Positions 1-5,729 of a stretch of 5,809 bases of DNA are shown in pieces. Source of the stretch: JBOFLG01 sp051657745 (GTDB taxonomy: Bacteria > Actinomycetota > Actinomycetes > Actinomycetales > Dermatophilaceae); the NCBI GenBank assembly GCA_051657745.1, contig JBOFLG010000052.1:1-5809 (forward strand), read 5' to 3'. The translations under genes were made by a program, and so were the position numbers. The notes beneath the pieces are model-generated. The model saw only the letters and a list, made by a program, of their open reading frames with translations, ran no database searches and was not told where the DNA came from. Position 1 is the first letter of the stretch, and every line of letters starts with the position of its first letter.

Positions 1-350
1 CGCCGGGTGCGCCGGGGAGGCCGGCGAAGCCGTCGCGTCCTGGTCAGGGGGAGCCGTCGCGGCCGGAGGCGCCGGAGATTGGTGCGGTGCCGTCGTTGTT
101 GGCGCCGCCGGTGCTGGGTCCGGGGCCGGGTGCGGGTGCGCCGCCGGTTCCGCCGGGTGCGCCGGGGAGGCCGGCGAAGCCGTCGCGTCCTGGTCAGGGG
201 GAGCCGTCGCGGCCGGAGGCGCCGGAGATTGGTGCGGTGCCGTCGTTGTTGGCGCCGCCGGTGGTGGGTCCGGGGCCGGGTGCGGGTGCGCCGCCTATGC
301 CGCCGGGTGGGGTGGGGCCGCGGGGTAAGCCGTCGCGTCGTGGTCAGGGG
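1..350 (+). repeat. 150-bp in-frame tandem repeat, about 2.3 copies
   Basis: Copy 1 (1-150) and copy 2 (151-300) differ at only four positions by eye (114/264, 146/296, 147/297, 149/299). A diverged third copy covers about 301-350. The period is 150 bp, so each unit adds exactly 50 residues and keeps the frame. The array probably extends left beyond the window, because copy 1 begins at the edge. Confidence 0.93.
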
Positions 351-1109
351 GCGGAATCGCCCAATTGGTCGACTTTGCAGGGGGGGCGGCCGGAGGCGCC
401 GGAGGCGCCGGAGGTGGGTGCGGGTCGTGAGGCGGTGCGCGAGAGCCCGGGTGGGCTATCGCGGTCGACACCCTTGCCGCCGCCGGTGCTACCACCAGGA
501 CCCGGCTCGCGCCGGCCAGGCGACCGTTCGCCTCGACGCGCCGTTCCTGGGGGCACCGAGCGGCCGGTTTCCAGGACACCATCAGATCTTGCTCCACCCG
601 ATGTGGAGCTAGGTCGCAGCAACGCGACCGGCCCACGTCCGGATGCGCCGGAGGTGGGCGAGGGCCGTGAGGCGGTACGGGATAGCCCGTGGTCGGATGG
701 GCCGGAGCCAGATGGCACGTCGCCGGTCCCGCCGTCGCGGCCACGCCACCGCGGTAGGCGAGAGCCGGCGTCATCCACAGGCCCTGACACAACGACACCG
801 CCGGGCGAACGGCTCGACAAGCAGCAGGTCGATGACGAGCGTGAGCAACAACTCGGCCCGAGCCGTGCCGTAGACGGGGCGTCGGCCGCGGCGCCGGAGG
901 GCATCCGGCCTCCCCGCCTAGCGTCGGCACGCGGTGGCCTGCCCGGGCTGGGTCGCACCGGGCGACAGGTGCGTCGTCGCGCCGACCTTCCGGGACGAGC
1001 GCCCAGCGATCCATCTCCCGCCCAGAGCCCAGCACGCCGTGCCGAGCGAGAGGACGGTCCCGCACGCGGCGTCCCGTCTGCCGGTCGCCCTCGCCGTCGC
1101 CCGGGCTGA
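1..1109 (+). CDS. Pro/Gly-rich repeat protein, C-terminal part (5' truncated); probable PPE-like T7SS-associated protein
   Basis: The reading frame is open from the left edge (first full codon at 3) to TGA at 1107-1109, giving 368 visible residues; the true start lies outside the window. What is visible is low-complexity Pro/Gly/Ala/Arg sequence. About 2.3 copies of a 50-residue unit come first, with cores APPVLG and APPVVG followed by GPGPGAGAPP and by KPSRPGQGEPSRPEAPE. Then come two copies of APEVGxGREAVRxSP, about 80 residues apart. No catalytic domain or membrane segment is seen. Pro/Gly-rich tails with PPVLG-type repeats are common at the C-termini of PPE-like secreted proteins in non-mycobacterial actinobacterial ESX loci, and the EccE gene downstream supports that reading, but the diagnostic N-terminal domain is missing. 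The last ~60 codons (from about 920) are Arg-rich and lose the G/C-ending codon bias, so the real C-terminus may be degenerate or frameshifted. The frame is well supported up to about 900. Confidence 0.62.
   Translation, partial: PGAPGRPAKPSRPGQGEPSRPEAPEIGAVPSLLAPPVLGPGPGAGAPPVPPGAPGRPAKPSRPGQGEPSRPEAPEIGAVPSLLAPPVVGPGPGAGAPPMPPGGVGPRGKPSRRGQGAESPNWSTLQGGRPEAPEAPEVGAGREAVRESPGGLSRSTPLPPPVLPPGPGSRRPGDRSPRRAVPGGTERPVSRTPSDLAPPDVELGRSNATGPRPDAPEVGEGREAVRDSPWSDGPEPDGTSPVPPSRPRHRGRREPASSTGPDTTTPPGERLDKQQVDDEREQQLGPSRAVDGASAAAPEGIRPPRLASARGGLPGLGRTGRQVRRRADLPGRAPSDPSPAQSPARRAEREDGPARGVPSAGRPRRRPG
405..689 (+). repeat. Dispersed 45-bp repeat pair encoding APEVGxGREAVRxSP
   Basis: Positions 405-449 and 645-689 encode the same 15-residue motif with three visible substitutions or choices (A/E, E/D and synonymous changes). 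Copies are 240 bp apart in the same frame. The match persists at protein level despite silent differences (for example GTG versus GTA), which supports this frame being translated. Confidence 0.75.
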
Positions 1110-1183
1110 CCCGCCGCGGCGCATCGTCGAGACCGCATCGCGGTGGCCCACTCGCCGGGTACAGCGACCAGCGTCTCGCGGGT

Positions 1184-1215
1184 GCGGTCGGGTCGGCTCG
1201 GTGGTCCGACCGGAC
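1184..1215. repeat. Direct repeat plus palindrome unit, copy 1
   Basis: The 17-mer GCGGTCGGGTCGGCTCG at 1184-1200 recurs exactly at 1274-1290. It is followed by GTG and then by the inverted repeat GTCCG-AC-CGGAC at 1204-1215. Confidence 0.7.
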
Positions 1216-1273
1216 TCGTGCCACCTGACGTGGATTTCGATGGTTCGTTGATGTTTGTGCTGGTCAGCGAGGC

Positions 1274-1312
1274 GCGGTCGGGTCGGCTCGGCTCGGTGTT
1301 CCGAGGTCGGAA
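1274..1312. repeat. Direct repeat plus palindrome unit, copy 2
   Basis: The same 17-mer lies at 1274-1290, here with an extra GCTCG duplication, then GTG, then a perfect inverted repeat TTCCGA-GG-TCGGAA at 1299-1312. Repeat plus palindrome at matching offsets in both units suggests a bipartite protein-binding site, or a small dispersed repeat. Confidence 0.7.
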
Positions 1313-1340
1313 GCCGATGACTGGGCAATGCCCTAGATGT

Positions 1341-1362
1341 ACTCGCCACGCGAGTCTCGCGT
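1341..1362. promoter_or_regulatory. Overlapping inverted repeats, candidate operator or hairpin switch
   Basis: Two perfect palindromes share a middle arm: ACTCGC-CAC-GCGAGT at 1341-1355 and ACGCGAG-T-CTCGCGT at 1348-1362. They end 40 bases before the ATG at 1403 and directly precede a possible -10 hexamer. As DNA this could be a repressor site; if transcribed, the two hairpins are mutually exclusive. Confidence 0.45.
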
Positions 1363-1387
1363 TCGCTATGTTCAAATTTCAGTTACC

Positions 1388-1394
1388 GGAGGAG
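1388..1394 (+). promoter_or_regulatory. Ribosome binding site fixing the start at 1403
   Basis: GGAGGAG lies 8 bases before ATG 1403. The in-frame ATG at 1337 has no comparable site and would place the palindromes inside the coding region, so 1403 is preferred. Confidence 0.85.
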
Positions 1395-1402
1395 TGCCTA
1401 CA

Positions 1403-2125
1403 ATGGTTGACAATTTGTTTCACGGAACGGGCGACAATGTTGGCTCTGCCCACGACGACATCCATGCCGACTATGACGTGATAGATCGGTACGTGAAGGA
1501 TTCAGCCGACGCATGCGATCAGTGGAGAGGAACAATGGCGGGGACGCTGCCCGGCGTCAACGGGTACATGCCGGGTCTCCCACTGGTTCTCAGCAGTCTA
1601 GGGCTGCCGGCTGTAGACACCATCAATGGGTGGCTGAAGGATACCTGCGAAAACTGGCGGCAGACCAGCAATGACTATCACGGACAACTCATGTATCTGG
1701 GTACCGACATGTTGGCTTGCAAGATGTACTACATGAATGCTGACATTGAAGCCGGGCGCCTGACGATGAACACCGAAATTCTGGCGCAGATTGAACACGG
1801 AAACCAGTGGATTCGCCAACGGAATACCGCAACCGCCGATTCGAACGCGGACACCATTGTCAAAAACCGCGAGAGGGGTGGCGGCGACCACAATGCGGAG
1901 GCGGCAGCATCGAACGATGCAATCATGGCGCGCAACGAAGAGACCACCGAGGCGAACGATGAGATCGAGGTGTTTAACGCGGGAGTCGCCGCTGAGCATG
2001 ACGCCGATGTCAGCGAAGGCGGCGACAGTCCGGTGCCGGGCGAAGAGAGCATGTATGGCGAGGAAGAGGCGCACTGGCGGGATGTGCGCCAGGCGCAAAT
2101 AGACGATGGTCTATTTAGTGGCTAG
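1403..2125 (+). CDS. Acidic 240-residue protein with asparagine-heptad coiled coil; putative T7SS substrate, family not recognised
   Basis: The start is ATG with GGAGGAG 8 bases upstream; stop is TAG at 2123-2125. I do not recognise the family. No signal peptide or hydrophobic membrane helix is seen. Residues 1-120 look helical and contain a WRG (WXG-like) turn at 41-43 and YDVID (YxxxD) at 24-28. A motif D-x-C-[DE]-[QN]-W-R-x-T occurs twice, at 36-44 and 80-88. Residues 134-198 form a heptad array: Asn at 134, 141, 148 and 155, a GGGDH break, then Asn at 164, 171, 178, 185 and 192, with mostly Ile/Val/Thr/Ala three residues after each. Acidic residues outnumber basic ones about 44 to 15. The tail (200-240) is acidic with Trp225. 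GC is visibly lower than in neighbours (33 of 60 at 1441-1500), suggesting separate ancestry. It leads an operon that includes T7SS genes; a secreted stalk or adhesin-like role is inference only. Confidence 0.88.
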   Translation: MVDNLFHGTGDNVGSAHDDIHADYDVIDRYVKDSADACDQWRGTMAGTLPGVNGYMPGLPLVLSSLGLPAVDTINGWLKDTCENWRQTSNDYHGQLMYLGTDMLACKMYYMNADIEAGRLTMNTEILAQIEHGNQWIRQRNTATADSNADTIVKNRERGGGDHNAEAAASNDAIMARNEETTEANDEIEVFNAGVAAEHDADVSEGGDSPVPGEESMYGEEEAHWRDVRQAQIDDGLFSG

Positions 2126-2131
2126 ATCTAG
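2122..2131. repeat. 10-bp palindrome across the stop codon
   Basis: CTAGATCTAG is a perfect palindrome overlapping the TAG stop of the 240-residue gene. It is short and may be chance; there is no T-tract after it, so it is not called a terminator. Confidence 0.3.
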
Positions 2132-2165
2132 GTGATGTGTGGGAATTACTCTCTGAGGAGGAATC

Positions 2166-2615
2166 GTGGCATACACGGATCAGGAAATCCGCGTCGATTT
2201 CGACTCTCTCGACCGGTTCGCGGTGGCAGTTGAGGATGACGTGAACCGCACCTTCCGGCCTGCGGTCCAGCGCGCGGTTTCTCGGATCGAAGGCGCGGAT
2301 GGTGCGATCGGCGGCGACCCTCGGTTCGAGGAAGCAGCACTCGTGCAACGCCAGGGCCAGACGACGACCGCCTCGGCGCGAGCGTTTCTCGATCTGCTTG
2401 GCGAGCATGTCTGCGTGATGGTGGCAGACGTTCAGCGGGCCCGTCGGCAGTACGAGGATTGTGACCTGAGTGCTGCGGAGCAGGTCAACCTCGAGCGGGC
2501 ACAGTGGTGGTCGAGTACCCTCGCTGCCCCTGGTATGCCGGGCAACATCTTCGTCGCCGACGGTCACCAGGCCGACGGCCCTGGTCGCCGCATGGACGGC
2601 GACGGCTGTGACTGA
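2166..2615 (+). CDS. WXG100/PE-like small helical protein with YxxxD signal; probable T7SS substrate
   Basis: GTG start with GAGGAGGA at 2155-2162, only 3 bases before the start codon but a very strong match; stop TGA at 2613-2615; 149 residues. Residues 1-95 read as two amphipathic helices separated by a Gly/Asp turn (AIGGDPRF, about 47-54) where WXG100 proteins carry WXG. The motif YEDCD (Y96, D100) sits right at the end of helix 2, the position where YxxxD/E export signals occur in Esx and PE proteins. A ~50-residue polar tail follows, with Trp114-Trp115. Lack of a signal peptide and linkage to EccE fit a T7SS substrate. It lies 40 bases after the 240-residue gene and overlaps the next gene by 8 bases, so the two products are probably made together. 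Canonical WXG is absent, so family membership is inferred from architecture. Confidence 0.85.
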   Translation: MAYTDQEIRVDFDSLDRFAVAVEDDVNRTFRPAVQRAVSRIEGADGAIGGDPRFEEAALVQRQGQTTTASARAFLDLLGEHVCVMVADVQRARRQYEDCDLSAAEQVNLERAQWWSSTLAAPGMPGNIFVADGHQADGPGRRMDGDGCD

Positions 2616-4134
2616 ATTCTCAGCTTTCAGCCTCGACCAGTTGATCCAGTTCGTCGAATTCGACGACCCTGGAAAGTTGGCTGAATGTGCTGAAGGTTGG
2701 ATGCAGTTGTCCGAGGTGCTCGGCGCGCAGCGTGACGCACTCCGCGCCGAGCGCGACAAACTCGAGCCCGGCTGGCGGACCCACTCCGCCAGTCTCTTTT
2801 CCCACCGAGTCGATGGCACCCTCGCTGCGCTCGATGAGCAAATGGTTCTGGCGCGGGAGAACAGCGACGCCTGGTCACAGGTCGCGGACGCGTCTCGGGA
2901 GGCGACCCGGGTGGCGGAACGCGCTCGGCGCAGCGCCGGCTCGGACTTCGCCCGAGCCGCACACCGGGCCCAGCGTGGTGCCGTGCGCAGCGGTGGGGCT
3001 GGCGCAGCGCTGCCGCTGGGCCAGTCCGTGCTGCGGCGTCACGTCGAGGCGCCGCTCGAAGAGGAGTTGCGGAGGACCCTCGCCCAGGCTGCTCGGGTGT
3101 ACACGGAGGCAGCTTCCAGAATGCGCCCGCTCGGTACCCCGCAGAACGCGGAGGAGGGCACTGGGCGGGACGCCACTGGGCCAGCGTCCGCCGTCGTGGA
3201 CTCGGAGATCCCGGGAGGGTCGCCCCCGACTGGCGGGTCGCCGCCGGACGGGGGAGACGAGAACCAGATGTCAGGCGTGGCTGCCGCAGGTCCAGTCGCG
3301 ACCGGCGGTGGCCTGGGCCTGATAGCGGCAGCGGATGACGCGACCCCACGCGGCGCTGATCCGCAGTCCGTGCTGGCCGGTGGTGGTGGTCCCGATCCCG
3401 GCCGGCCCGGGCCAGCCCGTGGGCTCTTCAGCGATCTGGCGAACGGCGCCACCGTCGTTCTCTCGCCGGTGGTGTCGGCGCAGTCAGATGCTGTCGGCCC
3501 GCTGGTCGCGGATGGTGGTCCGCTCGGGTCGGTGCCTCCCGGTGTCCCGGCCACCACCCTGGTGGCGCCGACGGCTAGAGCAGACAAAGGTCTGTTCGCG
3601 ACCACCGAGACCACCGCGACCATTGCGCCACCGTCAGGCGTGCTGGGTGTGGTGGTGACAGGCGTGGTGGGCATGGTGCCGACGAGCACGGAGGGCACGA
3701 CCCTGGCCACCGGGTCCAGCCCAGTCCCGATCAGAACCCGGGACGGGGGCCCGGCGACGACGTCGAGCAAAGTCCCCGTTGGCGCCGGGCGCGATGGGTC
3801 CACGACGGGCTCTGCGCGCGCCCGTGCGTTGGCCCCTGGCGCCACCGGAGGCAGCGCGGCGGTGGGGGTTGCTACGGGCGGACGGTCCAACCCTGCGGGC
3901 CCCGTCGCGGCAGCGCCGGCCTTCGCCGCGCACGCTCCAGCGCCATCTGACTACTGGGGCCGTCATCGGCCTGCCGGCGTGCCGGCGCCGGAGCCCGTTG
4001 CACCCGTCCAAGGAGAGGCCCGACTGCCCGGACGGCTCGACGCCGCGTTCGTGGGTGAGGCGGAGGTGTGGCGGCCGTCATCCACTGTTGCGTCGGTGAT
4101 CGACGGGCCCACTGTCACGAGGAGACAGCCATGA
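2608..4134 (+). CDS. PPE-like/WXG-like protein with long Pro/Gly/Ala/Thr-rich tail; probable T7SS substrate partner
   Basis: The preferred start is GTG at 2608, overlapping the upstream stop by 8 bases; sequence further upstream in this frame reads as an unrelated Ser/Arg-rich shadow of the 149-residue gene. The product is 508 residues. Residues 1-175 are helical and rich in Glu, Arg and Ala, with a WXG-like turn GWRTHSASLF at 55-64 after a charged helix (R42-K51) and a long helix from 65 to 125. From about 176 to 445 the chain is Gly/Pro/Ala/Thr/Ser-rich and probably disordered, with SPPTGG/SPPDGG at 205-216. A more ordered C-terminal element follows: SDYWGRHRP (447-455), EVWRP (486-490) and SVIDG (496-500). 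No signal peptide or catalytic motif is seen. Helical head plus disordered tail, coupled to a small YxxxD protein, matches the layout of PE/PPE-type pairs. The TGA overlaps the EccE start as ATGA. Confidence 0.87.
   Translation: MTEFSAFSLDQLIQFVEFDDPGKLAECAEGWMQLSEVLGAQRDALRAERDKLEPGWRTHSASLFSHRVDGTLAALDEQMVLARENSDAWSQVADASREATRVAERARRSAGSDFARAAHRAQRGAVRSGGAGAALPLGQSVLRRHVEAPLEEELRRTLAQAARVYTEAASRMRPLGTPQNAEEGTGRDATGPASAVVDSEIPGGSPPTGGSPPDGGDENQMSGVAAAGPVATGGGLGLIAAADDATPRGADPQSVLAGGGGPDPGRPGPARGLFSDLANGATVVLSPVVSAQSDAVGPLVADGGPLGSVPPGVPATTLVAPTARADKGLFATTETTATIAPPSGVLGVVVTGVVGMVPTSTEGTTLATGSSPVPIRTRDGGPATTSSKVPVGAGRDGSTTGSARARALAPGATGGSAAVGVATGGRSNPAGPVAAAPAFAAHAPAPSDYWGRHRPAGVPAPEPVAPVQGEARLPGRLDAAFVGEAEVWRPSSTVASVIDGPTVTRRQP
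4119..4124 (+). promoter_or_regulatory. Ribosome binding site fixing the eccE start at 4131
   Basis: GAGGAG lies 6 bases before ATG 4131, which itself overlaps the previous stop as ATGA. The in-frame GTG at 4068 would add 21 residues inside the upstream gene and has no such site. Confidence 0.85.
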
Positions 4135-5729
4135 CCGAACGAACCCGGCCGCCATGGGATGCCGATGTGAGGCCGACGGCCGACGTATCGGCGCTGCACG
4201 CCTCGCGGACGGTCGGGCCTCCCGCCGACGCCGAGGTGGACGCTGCGGCGGAGCATTCTGCACGCGTGGCCGATCAAGCCGAGGTAACGGAGGCGGTAGT
4301 CGCCGCCAGTGGGCCTACGCAACCGGCCGCGCAGGCTGCCGTACCGACCATCGCCCGGCGGTTGGCGCGTGCCGACGCATCGGCCGACTCCACCGCAGCG
4401 GCCGCATCCGCCGGCTCTGGCCGGACCGCCGTGCTCACCATGGCCAGAGCAGCGGATGGTGCCCGGGCTGCGTCCGCCGGACGGATCCGCCCACCTGACC
4501 CGGATGTCGACCCGCCAGAACCCGATCGGCCCCACCCGGTGCTACCGCGCGGGCGGATCGGCCCGGTGCACGTCGGCCAGCTGCTGTGCGTGCAGATGGC
4601 CGTGCTGGTGGTGTTCGCGGTCGTGGGCTACGGACCAACAACTGCCGCCACGCTCGCTGCTGCCGTCGGGTGCGCGGCGCTGATCATTGTGCTCACCACC
4701 ATGATCCCGATTCGAGGTCGGGCCGCCGCTCAGTGGCTGCTGCTCGCCATCCGCTTCACGCTGCGGCAGATGGGCCCGCCAGACGACCCCATTCATGACT
4801 CCCCGGCGTATCTCCCGTCAGTTCTGGTGCCGGGCAGCGTGATCGGCACTCTGGAGCTCGACAACGAGCAGCGCATCGGCATCCTTGAGCACCCGGATGG
4901 CGTCACGGTGTTGTTCGCACCCGCGCCCGCGCCCGGCGGCGCTGACGGCCCCGACGAGGTCGGCACGGGCCCGCGCGCTACGGATGCCGAGCGGTCGCCA
5001 TCCGTGCTCTCGCCTGTCGCGCTGCTGCGCGCCCTCCCGGCGACCGCGCCGCCGGCGTCCGTCCAGCTGCTGACGCTCACCACGGCACCGTCGGGCGAGG
5101 ACGACCGGTCCGCTCGGACCTACCGCGAGCTGCAGCCGTCTCGGCCGACGTATCGCGGAACCTGGTTGGCGCTGACCTTGCAGCGCACCGTCTCGCACTG
5201 GTCCGACGATGATCTGGCCCAGACCCTGGGTGCCCTGCTGCGTGGGGTTCAGCGCAGACTGGCAAAGAGCGGCGAGCGGCTCGTCGTGGTCGACCCCGAC
5301 GACTTCGCCGCAGTGTTCGCCGCAGTCCTCCGCCTGCCTCAGCTGGAGCCGGTCGTCGAGCGATGGCGGGCCTGGGAACTCCCTGATGAGTCGCACGTCT
5401 CGTATCAGGTGGTCCGGTGGGGCGGCCGCGACGGCGATGACCCGGCCACGCTGCTCGACTCCCTCGCGATGCTTCCCGGAGCCAGCACAGTGCTGTCACT
5501 CGCGGTACGCCGCGCCGAGGCCGAGCCGAGCGTACCCGGACAGGACCACGGCGAGCTCGAGATCGAGGGCACGCTGCGAGTATGCGCGCAGCCGGGAGAA
5601 CCGCTGAAATATGCCTGTGCCGCAGCGGTATCGGCCGCGGATGACCTCGGCGCACAACTGCGGCGATACGACGGGATGCAGCGCGCGGGCGCCGTGGCCA
5701 CGACACCGTTCGGAGGGTTCTCGAGATGA
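4131..5729 (+). CDS. eccE: Type VII secretion protein EccE
   Basis: 532 residues. EccE is a membrane subunit of the ESX/T7SS complex, sitting at the periphery of the EccB-C-D-E assembly. The diagnostic part is residues 141-212: GRIGPVHVGQ leads into two adjacent hydrophobic helices (about 148-168 and 170-192), then IRGR and an amphipathic stretch ending in IRFTLR, which is the usual EccE opening. Residues 225-260 (beta-rich, VIGTLELDN...GVTVLF) and 340-530 form the cytoplasmic part, with an Ala/Pro-rich insert at 263-290; FGGF is near the C-terminus. Odd: about 140 residues of Ala/Asp/Pro-rich, apparently disordered sequence precede the first helix, whereas EccE proteins normally reach it within a few tens of residues. 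The start is nevertheless supported by ATGA overlap and a good ribosome site. It also overlaps the next gene as ATGA. Confidence 0.88.
   Translation: MTERTRPPWDADVRPTADVSALHASRTVGPPADAEVDAAAEHSARVADQAEVTEAVVAASGPTQPAAQAAVPTIARRLARADASADSTAAAASAGSGRTAVLTMARAADGARAASAGRIRPPDPDVDPPEPDRPHPVLPRGRIGPVHVGQLLCVQMAVLVVFAVVGYGPTTAATLAAAVGCAALIIVLTTMIPIRGRAAAQWLLLAIRFTLRQMGPPDDPIHDSPAYLPSVLVPGSVIGTLELDNEQRIGILEHPDGVTVLFAPAPAPGGADGPDEVGTGPRATDAERSPSVLSPVALLRALPATAPPASVQLLTLTTAPSGEDDRSARTYRELQPSRPTYRGTWLALTLQRTVSHWSDDDLAQTLGALLRGVQRRLAKSGERLVVVDPDDFAAVFAAVLRLPQLEPVVERWRAWELPDESHVSYQVVRWGGRDGDDPATLLDSLAMLPGASTVLSLAVRRAEAEPSVPGQDHGELEIEGTLRVCAQPGEPLKYACAAAVSAADDLGAQLRRYDGMQRAGAVATTPFGGFSR

Larger units (their letters stand above)
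1110..1402. promoter_or_regulatory. Intergenic region, candidate control region of the downstream operon
   Basis: About 290 bases separate the upstream stop from the next start, in a locus where the other genes overlap or lie 40 bases apart. It contains two direct-repeat-plus-palindrome units (1184-1215 and 1274-1312) and overlapping inverted repeats (1341-1362). A TATGTT hexamer at 1367-1372 could be a -10 element, but no convincing -35 lies 16-18 bases upstream, so no promoter is firmly assigned. No tRNA, rRNA or clear rho-independent terminator was seen. The left part (to about 1250) has G/C-rich third positions in another frame, described under findings. Confidence 0.45.

Noticed and set aside
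1..350. CRISPR array
   Set aside because: The 150-bp units are contiguous and coding, with no short repeats separated by unique spacers.
7..612. Arg-rich frame on the + strand over the tandem repeat
   Set aside because: It is a shifted reading of the same repeat; the product is mostly Arg/Val/Gly and makes no sense as a folded or secreted protein.
1110..1125. GC-rich palindromic stretch after the first gene as terminator
   Set aside because: Short symmetry (CGCCGCGGCG) is common in this composition and there is no T-tract or long stem.
1274..1312. Insertion-sequence end or attachment site
   Set aside because: No transposase or integrase gene and no matching inverted copy at a plausible distance; the copies are in direct orientation 90 bases apart.
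295..1375. Long antisense reading frames (295-1224 and 344-1375, minus strand)
   Set aside because: They mirror the repeats of the + strand gene, are Arg/Pro/Ser-rich with no domain, and lack good ribosome sites. Such open frames are expected opposite GC-rich repeats.
2470..2607. Longer start for the 508-residue protein at 2470
   Set aside because: The added 46 residues are a Ser/Thr/Arg-rich shadow of the upstream gene. The GTG at 2608 gives a compact overlap and an immediately plausible helical N-terminus.
3039..3890. Antisense 283-residue frame over the Pro/Gly-rich tail
   Set aside because: It is compositionally low complexity and lies opposite a gene bounded by translational overlaps on both sides.
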